Positions 26,350-33,776 of a stretch of 64,000 nt of DNA are shown here, in pieces (the stretch's first letter is position 1; each line of letters begins with the position of its first letter). The stretch lies in the NCBI RefSeq assembly GCF_028368975.1, contig NZ_JAQNDM010000001.1:682001-746000 (forward strand). Reading direction: 5' to 3'. The position numbers and the translations under genes were made by a program. The notes beneath the pieces are model-generated. The model had not been told where the DNA came from. It searched no databases and saw nothing but the letters and a program-made list of their open reading frames with translations. Source of the DNA: Stigmatella ashevillena. GTDB taxonomy: Bacteria; Myxococcota; Myxococcia; Myxococcales; Myxococcaceae.

Positions 26350-27429
26350 CTACAAGCCGCTGCGAGCCATCTTGAGCAGGCAGCGGGCCACCTTCCGGCT
26401 GTCGTGTCGGATCTTGGACCCCTCCTTGAGGAGGTCTGCCTCCACGGGCACAACGCCCGCGGAGATCAGGTCCCGGCGATCCGAGGGGATGATGTAGGCC
26501 CCCTTGCGTGCATAGCGCTGAATGGACTCCTCGGGCGGAGGGGTGCCGTTGAGCAGCACCGCGTCCAGCACCGGCCCCGCGTGGTCGATGACGGCGCGGA
26601 CGTGATCCAGACAGCTCATCCCGTCCGTCTCCCCCGGCTGCGTCATGATGTTGGCCACCATCACCTTGAGGGCCCGCGTCTCGCGCAGCGCCTGGGCCAC
26701 CCCGTCCACCAGCAGGTTCGGGATGATGCTCGAGTACAGCGAGCCCGGGCCGATGACGATCATGTCCGCGCGGTGGATGGACTCCAGCAGCCCCTCGGAG
26801 GGCGGAGGAGAACGGGGGCTCAGCGACACCCGGTTCACCCGGCCTTGCGCGCGGACGATGTTGCTCTCCCCCACCACCTCGGTGGAGTCATGCATCCGGG
26901 CCACGAGCTGCACCGGGGACAGCGTGCACGGGAGCACCTGGCCCCGGGCGCCCAGCATCTCTCCGGAGACGCGCACCGCCTCCAGGAAGTCACCCTTGAG
27001 CTCCGCGAGCGCGGCGATGAGCAGGTTGCCCACCGCATGGCCCGCCAGCCCCTTGGCCCCGCCAAAGCGGTATTGAAACACCTCCGTGAGCGCGCTCTTG
27101 CCACCCGCGAGCGCCACCAGGCAGTTGCGGATGTCACCCGGCGGCAGGACGCCGTGGGAGCGGCGCAGGCGGCCTGAGCTGCCCCCATCGTCGCTCATGG
27201 TGACGACCGCCGTGATGTCCACCCCGGCATCTCCGGGCTTCGGCATCGCCCGCCGCGCCAAGCCCCGGAGCACCACCGGCAACCCGGTCCCGCCCCCCAT
27301 CGCCACGATGCGCGTGGGGCGGTCCACCTGAGGCTGCAACAGTTCGTTGCGTCCCTGCTGCAGGACCGACTTCGTGTCCTCTGCCCAACGCTCCTGAAGC
27401 GCCGACTCCAGATTCGTGCCAACAAACAT
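26350..27429 (-). CDS. exoF: ExoF-like YvcK/CofD-family protein
   Basis: A 359-residue protein (ATG, AAGGGG upstream) of the YvcK family. Landmarks: IVAMGGGTGLPVVLRGL, VVTMSDDGGSSGRLR, PGDIRNCLVALAGG, KGLAGHAVGNLLIAAL, IVIGPGSLYSSIIPNLLVDGV and VANIMTQPGETDGM. YvcK proteins in Firmicutes bind UDP-GlcNAc and regulate carbon flux into the cell wall; the related CofD is a transferase. Inside a polysaccharide operon, UDP-sugar sensing or an unrecognised sugar-linked transfer is plausible. It has a ~40-residue N-terminal extension before the Rossmann core. A strong hairpin lies just upstream, between it and exoE. Confidence 0.87.
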   Translation of the reverse strand: MFVGTNLESALQERWAEDTKSVLQQGRNELLQPQVDRPTRIVAMGGGTGLPVVLRGLARRAMPKPGDAGVDITAVVTMSDDGGSSGRLRRSHGVLPPGDIRNCLVALAGGKSALTEVFQYRFGGAKGLAGHAVGNLLIAALAELKGDFLEAVRVSGEMLGARGQVLPCTLSPVQLVARMHDSTEVVGESNIVRAQGRVNRVSLSPRSPPPSEGLLESIHRADMIVIGPGSLYSSIIPNLLVDGVAQALRETRALKVMVANIMTQPGETDGMSCLDHVRAVIDHAGPVLDAVLLNGTPPPEESIQRYARKGAYIIPSDRRDLISAGVVPVEADLLKEGSKIRHDSRKVARCLLKMARSGL

Positions 27430-27470
27430 TGCCCGACCCCTTCCCGCCCAAAATCCCCTGATGATTCGCC

Positions 27471-27493
27471 ACCGCGGCGGCCCCCGCCGCGGT
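27471..27493 (-). other. Perfect 10-bp hairpin between exoE and exoF
   Basis: ACCGCGGCGG and CCGCCGCGGT pair perfectly around a three-base loop, between the exoE stop and the exoF start. There is no T tract on either side. It may be an mRNA stability or processing element. Confidence 0.65.
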
Positions 27494-27494
27494 C

Positions 27495-28865
27495 CTACCG
27501 AGCTCCACGCGCGAGCAGCACATGCCTCACGGTGTGGAAGATGATGCCGATGTCCAGGAAGAGCGACCCGTTCTTCACATAATAAAGGTCGAACTCCAGC
27601 TTGTTGCGCGCGTCATCCACCGAAGCGCCGTACGGGTAGCGGATTTGCGCCCACCCGGTGATGCCCGGCTTCACCGCCTCACGCAGACCATAGAAAGGAA
27701 TCTGCTTCTTGAGCTGCTCGACGAAGACGGGACGCTCGGGCCGAGGCCCCACGAAGCTCATGTCGCCCGTCAACACGTTGAACACCTGGGGAATCTCGTC
27801 GATGCGCGTCTTGCGGATGAAGCGGCCCACCCGCGTCACCCGGTCGTCGTTGGTGCGCGCCCACACGGCACCGTTCTTCTCCGCATCGGTGCGCATGCTG
27901 CGGAACTTCCACAAGAAGTAGGACTTCCCACCCAGACCTACCCGCTCCTGGCGGTAGAAGATGGGGCCCTTCGAATCGAGCTTGATGGCCAGGGCCACCA
28001 GCACCAGGAAGGGCGAGGCCATCGCCAGCAGCAGCGAGGCCACGAAGACGTCGAAGCCCCGCTTGAGCCCCCGGCCCACCGGAGACAAGGTCAGCTCGTC
28101 CGCGAAGGCGAAGTCGCTGGCCCGGAGGAACTGCACGGGGAGCCGACGCAGCACGCGCTCGCAGAAGCCCCCCGCGTCGTACACGAGCTGCCCCGCCAAC
28201 CGGCAGCGCAGCAGCGGCTCCACCCAGTTGACGCCGCGCATGTCATCGACGGCTTGCACCACGAACTCCACCTTGAGGCGCGCGGCCAGCTCATCCAGGG
28301 GGCCCACACCCTCGCGGCGCGGATCCACCATGGCCACCACCCGGTAGCTGTCCTCACCGCCCTGCTCGATGGCCTTCATCACCGCGCGGGCCTTGACGCC
28401 ATCGCCGATGAGCAGCACCGGGCTGGGCTCGCCCACCAGGGCATGGATGGACACGCGCACCAGCAGGGTGCCCGCCAGCGCTCCCATCGCACCGCCCAGG
28501 AGCGTTCCCGGCGGGAACTGCACCGGAATCATCAGGGGCAGCGCGAGCATGCCCACACCCACGGCCGCCGCGGTGAGCCCCGCGGCCTTGAGGAAGCGGT
28601 AGCCACGCTGACGGTCCTCGGCGGCCACACGCAAGTCATACAGATCCAACAGGTACAACGTGAACTGAAAGGCCAGGACGAATGCCGCGCTCAGGGCCAG
28701 CAGCGTGGGCAGCAGCGCCAGCAGCGTGGGCCGCGAGCCTTCCGCGGAGAACATCCACACACAGCTGGCGGCGCCCAGCGCGCATGCCAGGGCGATCGCC
28801 GAACTCTCGGCGAGAAAGAACGTCAGCTTCCGAGAAGAAAAATAGTGGTGAAAAACCCGAAGCAC
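27495..28865 (-). CDS. exoE: ExoE-like polyprenyl-phosphate hexose-1-phosphate transferase
   Basis: Start set at GTG 28865, because GGAGGGG sits 5-7 nt upstream and the protein then begins VLRVFHHYFSSRKLTFFLAE; longer starts run through low-complexity sequence. The product is 456 residues. It has four to five N-terminal membrane helices, a Rossmann-like middle (SPVLLIGDGVKARAVMKAI) and a C-terminal bacterial sugar transferase domain. The catalytic signatures are KRGFDVFVASLLLA, IFYRQERVG, WKFRSMRTDAE, TRIDEIPQVFNVLTGDMSFVGPRPE and PGITGWAQIRY. It starts repeat-unit synthesis by moving hexose-1-phosphate from a UDP-sugar to undecaprenyl phosphate. In M. xanthus ExoE is the priming enzyme of spore-coat polysaccharide. 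Confidence 0.92.
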   Translation of the reverse strand: MLRVFHHYFSSRKLTFFLAESSAIALACALGAASCVWMFSAEGSRPTLLALLPTLLALSAAFVLAFQFTLYLLDLYDLRVAAEDRQRGYRFLKAAGLTAAAVGVGMLALPLMIPVQFPPGTLLGGAMGALAGTLLVRVSIHALVGEPSPVLLIGDGVKARAVMKAIEQGGEDSYRVVAMVDPRREGVGPLDELAARLKVEFVVQAVDDMRGVNWVEPLLRCRLAGQLVYDAGGFCERVLRRLPVQFLRASDFAFADELTLSPVGRGLKRGFDVFVASLLLAMASPFLVLVALAIKLDSKGPIFYRQERVGLGGKSYFLWKFRSMRTDAEKNGAVWARTNDDRVTRVGRFIRKTRIDEIPQVFNVLTGDMSFVGPRPERPVFVEQLKKQIPFYGLREAVKPGITGWAQIRYPYGASVDDARNKLEFDLYYVKNGSLFLDIGIIFHTVRHVLLARGAR

Positions 28866-28930
28866 GTGCACCCCTCCAACCGTCCGCACCGCACCACACC
28901 GATTTGCACTGCACCTCAACTCACCGCACC

Positions 28931-28976
28931 GTGCCCCGAGCCGTTCCCCCCGGACGGGCGGGGAACGGCGGGGCAC
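28931..28976 (-). other. Long hairpin between exoD and exoE
   Basis: GTGCCCCG(A)GCCGTTCCCC at 28931-28949 pairs with GGGGAACGGCGGGGCAC at 28960-28976: 17 pairs with one two-base bulge and a 10-nt loop. It lies between the exoD stop and the exoE start and has no T tract. Confidence 0.7.
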
Positions 28977-28985
28977 GCACTGCCA

Positions 28986-29723
28986 CTACTTCTTCATGTA
29001 GTTCTTCAGGTACGGCGTGGTGTTCACCTCCGCGCCGTTCAGCACCGAGCCCAGGATGGGCGCGCCGCCGAGCTGCTCCACCGCCTGGTTCACGGCCTGC
29101 ATCGGCGTGACGTTGGCCCGGACCACCATGATCACCCCGTCCATCTGGTGACCGAGGATGGCCGCGTCAGCGAAGGGCAGCGTGGGAGGCAGATCGATGT
29201 ACACCTCCTCGAAGTTCTCCCGCACCGCATGGAGGAACTGCTTCATCCGGGCGCTGGCCAACACCTGGGTGGGCTCCTCCGGCGTGCTGCCCGCCGGGAT
29301 GACCGCCAGCCGCGTGCCGTGGAAGCGCCGGATGACATCCCGGACCTCGCACTCACCGGCCAGCAGCTCCGCCAAGCCGGACTTCCCGCGGATGCCCAGC
29401 ACCGTGCCCACCTGGCTGCGGCGCAGGTCCGCGTCGATGAGAAGGATGCGCCGCTCGGGGTTCGCCCGGGCCGCTGCCAGCGCCAGGTTGACCGCCGTCA
29501 CCGTCTTGCCCTCGCCCGGCATGGCCGAAGTCAGTGCGATGACCCGCATGGGCTTCACCTCGCGAAGCCGCTCCAGCCGGTAGTACAGGCTGCGGTACTG
29601 CTCCGCCGCGGCCGACGCCGGCGCCGTCAGCGAAACCACCCGGCGATCCACTGCATTGGGGTTTCCCGCCGATTCGTCCACTCGAGGAAGGAAGTTGCCC
29701 GCCCGCTCTATTGTCTGATCCAT
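28986..29723 (-). CDS. exoD: ExoD/BtkA-like cytoplasmic BY-kinase
   Basis: A 245-residue P-loop tyrosine kinase of the CpsD/Wzc-C type. Walker A is SAMPGEGKT (about 66-74), Walker A' is LLIDADLRRSQ and Walker B is EVYIDLPPTLPFAD. It has no membrane helix, so it must be activated by the separate Wzz-like ExoC protein encoded just upstream in the operon. The C-terminal tyrosine cluster is very short: only Tyr238 and Tyr242 in TPYLKNYMKK, against five or more in Wzc. BY-kinases cycle between oligomer and monomer through tyrosine phosphorylation to control polymer length and export. M. xanthus BtkA (ExoD) is required for spore-coat assembly. Confidence 0.9.
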   Translation of the reverse strand: MDQTIERAGNFLPRVDESAGNPNAVDRRVVSLTAPASAAAEQYRSLYYRLERLREVKPMRVIALTSAMPGEGKTVTAVNLALAAARANPERRILLIDADLRRSQVGTVLGIRGKSGLAELLAGECEVRDVIRRFHGTRLAVIPAGSTPEEPTQVLASARMKQFLHAVRENFEEVYIDLPPTLPFADAAILGHQMDGVIMVVRANVTPMQAVNQAVEQLGGAPILGSVLNGAEVNTTPYLKNYMKK

Positions 29724-29752
29724 AACCCGTCTCCTCCGTCCTTTTTTCAGCC

Positions 29753-31162
29753 TCAGTTGAGCGTCGTCGGGGAAGAAATCCCGCTACGCGTCTGGGACGT
29801 GGGCATCAACACCCGCTTCTCGGTCTTGCCTTGCATATTCGGGACCACCGCCAGCACTGGCAGGGTGAGCCGCTGCCGCAGCTCGTGGCCATCGCGGATG
29901 CTGTCGTCACGCATCTCGAGGACCACACCGGTGAGAACGCCGAGGCCCAGGGCGACCAGCAGCGCGATGAGCATTCCGCCGAAGCGGTCCGGCCGGGCCG
30001 GGACGGCGGGCACGCCCGCCGGGGAGATGACGTTGAACAGGCTCTGGGCCGTCTTGGCCTCCAGCCCCTCGGCGATCTCCGCCTCCACCCGGCGCGACAC
30101 CACGCTCTGGTACTTCGTGCGGGCAATCTCGTAGTCCCGGTTCAGCACCCCCAGCTCGTGCGCCCAGCGCGGGGTGTTGTCCAAGCGCTTCTGGAAGGCC
30201 TCGGCCTGGGTCTGCAGGTCCTTGATCTCTCCCTGAATGGCATCGATGAGGGTGGCGACGCGGGCCCGCTCCTGGCGGTCGGCCACCAGTCGGCCCTCGG
30301 CATCCTTGCGGCGCACCGTCATGGTCTCCAGCTCGCTGTTCAGGCGCTTCACCTCAGGGTGGTCCTCCGTCCACGTGGTGCGGGCGTTGACCAGGGAGCG
30401 GGACAGCCCGCTCTCGGCGGCCTCCAGGCGGCCGGCCTCGCTGTCGGCGGCGTTGCGAGCACGGGCCAGATCCGAGCGCCGGGCCTCCGCCGCGCGCAGC
30501 TCCTCGGACTTGGTCTGCATGAGCTGGCTCACGCGCTCCAGGCCGCGCATGTTCATCTCCAGCTGCTCGGGCAGCTCACCCATGTGGTCCACCTTGAACT
30601 GGGCGATGCGGCGCTCCCAGGTGGACACGCTCTTGGCCAGAGCGTCCATCTCCTCGGAGAAGAGCTGGGTGGCGCGCGAGGCCTGGGCCTGGCGCAGCTT
30701 CAGCGTCTCCTCGGCGAAGAGGGCCGGCAGGCGGTTGGCCACCTGCGAGGCCACCTGCGGATCCCGGCTGGTGTACGTCAGCTCGAAGGCGTTCTCGCCC
30801 TCCACGCGCACCGTGAGATCCTTGCGCATCTGCACGACCGCGCTCTCGATGCCCTTCTCCGAGACGAGCTCCGGATAGAGGTTCATCTCCTCGATGGCCT
30901 TCTGCAGCACCGGCCGCGCCATCAGCTCCTGCCGGACCGTGAGCAACCGCTGCTCGATGAGCTCGCTCACGGTGCGCTGCACCATCTCCTCGCCTGGCCT
31001 CTGAGGCTCCACGCGAACCACCGAGGATGCCTCGTACATGTTCGGCCGGGTCATCACCACGGCCGCTCCCACCGCGAACACCGCGGCCGTGATGGCTCCC
31101 ACCAGGGCCTTGCGGCGCCAAAGGGCTGCCAGCACCTGGTCCCCCGTCATCCCACGCTCCAT
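29753..31162 (-). CDS. exoC: ExoC-like Wzz/GNVR polysaccharide co-polymerase
   Basis: ATG 31162 is preferred because GAGGAGAGG lies just upstream; the 469-residue product then starts MERGMTGDQVLAAL. It has a cytosolic N-terminus, TM1 (about 19-39, ALVGAITAAVFAVGAAVV), a long periplasmic coiled coil (about 130-370) and TM2 (about 403-423, MLIALLVALGLGVLTGVVLEM). The GNVR-type region before TM2 ends in VISPAGVPAVPARP. A cytosolic tail of about 45 residues carries no kinase domain; the kinase is the separate exoD product, a split Wzc layout. It should set chain length and bridge the inner membrane to the ExoA/ExoB exporter. Confidence 0.92.
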   Translation of the reverse strand: MERGMTGDQVLAALWRRKALVGAITAAVFAVGAAVVMTRPNMYEASSVVRVEPQRPGEEMVQRTVSELIEQRLLTVRQELMARPVLQKAIEEMNLYPELVSEKGIESAVVQMRKDLTVRVEGENAFELTYTSRDPQVASQVANRLPALFAEETLKLRQAQASRATQLFSEEMDALAKSVSTWERRIAQFKVDHMGELPEQLEMNMRGLERVSQLMQTKSEELRAAEARRSDLARARNAADSEAGRLEAAESGLSRSLVNARTTWTEDHPEVKRLNSELETMTVRRKDAEGRLVADRQERARVATLIDAIQGEIKDLQTQAEAFQKRLDNTPRWAHELGVLNRDYEIARTKYQSVVSRRVEAEIAEGLEAKTAQSLFNVISPAGVPAVPARPDRFGGMLIALLVALGLGVLTGVVLEMRDDSIRDGHELRQRLTLPVLAVVPNMQGKTEKRVLMPTSQTRSGISSPTTLN

Positions 31163-31188
31163 GATCCTCTCCTCCTCACTCAGGTGCA

Positions 31189-32343
31189 CTACCAAGCCGT
31201 GATCATCAACCGGACCGCCGCGACATTGCGCGTCAGGTCCACACCGTCCGCCGCTTCGCCATTGCCCACCTGGGCAATACGGTCCACGGCCGCCTGCAGC
31301 GTCAGGTACCGGCTCAGCCGGTAATCAACGCCGCCTCCCACTGCATAGCCCTGCGAAACCTCTGCTGAACTGCCCAGGCTGAACACTCCCTGCCCCGGCG
31401 CGCGGCCGTTGCGGAAGTAGCTTCCCGCGCCGTACACCGACAGCCGCTCACTGAAGCGGCGTGCCATCACCAGCGACGCGTAGTCGGCCCACAGCGTGTT
31501 GGTGAAGCCGCTGGCACCCACCAGGTCGTGCCCCGCCAGCAAGCCCAGATCAAACAACTCACCTTCCCGCGCCAGCTCCACCGAGACGCGGGGCAAGACA
31601 CCGGACGTTCCGTTCCCGGCGTTGTAGAGCACGGGACCGCCGCGCACCGTCACCGCCGTGAGCCGGGTCAACCGGTAGCGCAACCCCGCGAAGGCGCCGT
31701 GCGCATCCGAGAAGTCGCTGCCATAGAGAAACCCCTGGTAGCGGTACTCGAGGCCCAGCGACAGCCGCCGGGTGGTCCGGTACCAGGCCTCGATGGACGG
31801 CGTGTGCACGTATCCCGGCTCGCGGCCGGGCTCCTCCACACTGGCCCCCTCGAAGGCATACCCGGCGCGGATGTCCAGCCGCCGGGTGATGCGCCCCGTG
31901 GTGGCCACCTTCGCCTGCCCATACAGGATGGGCGCCCGCGAACGGGGCATGCCCTGGCGAGGCAGCGACGTCGGATCCGTCACCCGGAAGAACCGGCCGC
32001 TGAGCTCCAGGCGCATCCGCCGCGTCAACGTCTGACGCAGATCCATCCCCGCCCGGTGATCCAGGGTGGTGTTTCCCGAGCCGTACCGCATCAGAACATC
32101 CGCGGCATAGAAGGCTTCGCCCGTGGACAGGGGATCCTTCATCTCCAGCCCCAAGCGCGGGGACACCTTGCTCATGAACTGGCCGCCCGTTCCCGGAGCC
32201 GTTCCCGGATCTCCAGCACGGAAGTCATCGTCATAGCGGCCTTCGGCCGTCAGCCGCAGCGAGGAGTCGAAGACCCGCGCCGCGAGCGCCGAGGGCCCGG
32301 CGAGCAGCATGCACGCCACCAAGAGCTTTCGCATCGCACCCAT
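31189..32343 (-). CDS. exoB: ExoB-like outer-membrane beta-barrel (WzpS-type)
   Basis: Several ATGs are close together; 32343 has GGAGG 9 nt ahead, and 32352 and 32334 are alternatives. The product of about 384 residues has a signal peptide (LLVACMLLAGPSALAA). The mature protein consists of repeating amphipathic beta strands, for example RRLDIRAGYAFEGA, LSLGLEYRYQGFL and YLTLQAAVDRIAQV, and ends in an aromatic residue (LMITAW), as outer-membrane barrels do. In the Myxococcus pathways a separate barrel (WzpS/ExoB for spore coat) provides the pore that short OPX proteins lack. The neighbouring exoA product is such a short OPX, so the pair forms the exit channel. Confidence 0.88.
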   Translation of the reverse strand: MGAMRKLLVACMLLAGPSALAARVFDSSLRLTAEGRYDDDFRAGDPGTAPGTGGQFMSKVSPRLGLEMKDPLSTGEAFYAADVLMRYGSGNTTLDHRAGMDLRQTLTRRMRLELSGRFFRVTDPTSLPRQGMPRSRAPILYGQAKVATTGRITRRLDIRAGYAFEGASVEEPGREPGYVHTPSIEAWYRTTRRLSLGLEYRYQGFLYGSDFSDAHGAFAGLRYRLTRLTAVTVRGGPVLYNAGNGTSGVLPRVSVELAREGELFDLGLLAGHDLVGASGFTNTLWADYASLVMARRFSERLSVYGAGSYFRNGRAPGQGVFSLGSSAEVSQGYAVGGGVDYRLSRYLTLQAAVDRIAQVGNGEAADGVDLTRNVAAVRLMITAW

Positions 32344-32403
32344 CACCTTCATCCTCCTCGCCCATCCCCTTGGCCCACTGCCTTGTGCTCCTCACCCATC
32401 GCC

Positions 32404-32976
32404 TTACGGAACAACGATGGTGTCTCCCGGCCGCAGGAAGAGTTCCTGGGTCTCCTTCGGAGAGACCAGGTCGCTGTAGCGCACGGGGATCTGCCCGCCC
32501 TGGCCATCGTTGCGAATGACGACGATGCCGTTCGAGTTGGCGAAATCCGTGAAACCTCCCGCCAGCGCGATCGCCTGGATGAGCGACACACGCCCCCGGA
32601 GCGGATAGGCGCCCGGGTGAGCCACCTCACCGGTGACGAACACGCGGCTGCTGTTCACCTCCCGGAGGATGACCGTCACGCGCGGCTCCTGAACGTACGG
32701 CTTGAGACGCTCTTTGATCTCCTCGCCCAGTTCCGAGGGCGTCTTGCCCGCGGCCATGACATCCCCCGTCATGGGCATGGAGATGTAGCCATCTGGACGG
32801 ACCGGCAAGGTGCGAGAAAGGTCTCCATCCCGCCACACGGCGATGTCCAGGACGTCTTCACGCCCGATGCGATACGGCTGATCCGAGTTGTCCACCTTCA
32901 ACGCGGGCTTGTGGGAGCATCCCGCCAGGAGCAGACCGCCCACCACCGCCCAGAGCCTCACCCGAGTCTTGCTCAT
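32404..32976 (-). CDS. exoA: ExoA-like OPX polysaccharide export lipoprotein
   Basis: ATG 32976 has GAGGAGAAG upstream and gives a 190-residue lipoprotein (lipobox LAGC, Cys20). It contains the Poly_export domain (about 32-110, YRIGREDVLDIAVWRDGDLSR; RPDGYISMPMTGDV) and one SLBB-like domain (about 113-185, RVFVTGEVAHPGAYPL). It ends at FLRPGDTIVVP, immediately after SLBB. The C-terminal amphipathic helix that forms the outer-membrane pore of E. coli Wza is absent, so it needs a partner barrel (exoB). The M. xanthus equivalent is ExoA/FdgA (WzaS). First gene of the minus-strand operon, downstream of a sigma-54 type element. Confidence 0.92.
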   Translation of the reverse strand: MSKTRVRLWAVVGGLLLAGCSHKPALKVDNSDQPYRIGREDVLDIAVWRDGDLSRTLPVRPDGYISMPMTGDVMAAGKTPSELGEEIKERLKPYVQEPRVTVILREVNSSRVFVTGEVAHPGAYPLRGRVSLIQAIALAGGFTDFANSNGIVVIRNDGQGGQIPVRYSDLVSPKETQELFLRPGDTIVVP

Positions 32977-33346
32977 CGTTCTCTTCTCCTCAGTAACGCG
33001 TGTCCAAGCCATCTCTCCCCCCCATACGGAAGCAAGAGGCACATGGCTTCGGCGCGATTGCTTAAGCACCCGCTGTGCCAAGCTGCTGGGGAGAGAAAAC
33101 CAATGGATCATCGATGGTTACGAAATGCCCACTGCGGGATGGCCCTGCGGACCGGGAAAAATTTCTGACAGCTAACGGCTGATCCACTCCCTGTTTGCAG
33201 TCGCTCCCCCTCCTGCTTGGGAAAAAGTTTCGTCTCGGTGGTCAACAGATGCTCCCTCCTTCCGCGCGATGGTCTGGCACATGAATTGAAGAGAACCTGC
33301 ATGCAACGAAGACAGGGCGATGAGCCCTGAAGACCAGGAGCGTTCG
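32977..33346. promoter_or_regulatory. Upstream region of exoA (divergent from small ORF)
   Basis: About 370 bp with no convincing gene. It is less GC-rich than the surroundings. It contains the -24/-12 element at 33065-33080, leaving about 265 bp upstream for enhancer-binding sites. I see no obvious inverted-repeat enhancer. Confidence 0.55.
33065..33080 (-). promoter_or_regulatory. Sigma-54 (-24/-12) promoter of the exo operon
   Basis: On the minus strand the sequence reads TGGCAC-AGCGG-GTGCT, against the consensus TGGCAC-N5-TTGCW. GG and GC are exactly 12 bp apart and only one core base differs. Transcription would start near 33054, giving a leader of about 78 nt before exoA. In M. xanthus the exo operon is reported to be under NtrC-type (Nla6) control, which agrees. 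Confidence 0.72.
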
Positions 33347-33541
33347 ATGCGTAAGGTGGCGGCGGCGATGGTGGCGGCGTTCATGGCGGGTGGGGGCGTG
33401 ATGGCGGTGATGGGCGCGGTGATCGGCCCCCTGGCGGAGGCTGCGGTGCTGAGCATGGTGGGCGTGAGCCTCTACGCCAGCAGCGCGATGCTCCAGGGCC
33501 GTGAGTCGGTGCCAGAAGGAACCATGGCCAAGGAGGCCTAG
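33347..33541 (+). CDS. Small membrane protein, 64 residues, unknown function
   Basis: ATG 33347 has AGGAG 6 nt upstream; ATG 33320 would add nine residues. The product begins MRKVAAAMVAAFMAGGG and has two closely spaced hydrophobic segments rich in Ala, Gly, Met and Val (MAVMGAVIGPLAEAAVLSMVGVSLYA), then a short polar tail ending MAKEA. It is not recognised. Codon use is strongly GC3-biased, as expected for a real gene. It is divergent from exoA across the sigma-54 region, so it could share its regulation. The following 235 bp to the next gene show nothing clear. Confidence 0.5.
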   Translation: MRKVAAAMVAAFMAGGGVMAVMGAVIGPLAEAAVLSMVGVSLYASSAMLQGRESVPEGTMAKEA

Positions 33542-33776
33542 TCCTCCCGGGCAGGCTCCCGCCGTGGGCCTCGAGGGCCATACCGCGGCCTGGCCCCCTG
33601 CTGGGCAGGCCCGGTAAGAGTTTCCTCTTTGACGGCCAGCGGACAGCCGGTGCGCCAGCGCTGAGTGGGAAGCAGACACTCAGGCGAGGGCCTGATCCGG
33701 AACCGCCCAACGCTTCACCCTCCTCCGAAGAGCCCCCACTTTTTCATCCGGGAGCTGTCTTTCGCCGAGGGTTTCA

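Noticed and set aside
27522-30134. An 870-codon open frame on the plus strand across exoD and exoE
   Set aside because: It is antisense to two well-identified genes, crosses both intergenic hairpins and reads His/Arg/Gln-rich low-complexity protein, as expected for the shadow of GC-rich coding DNA.
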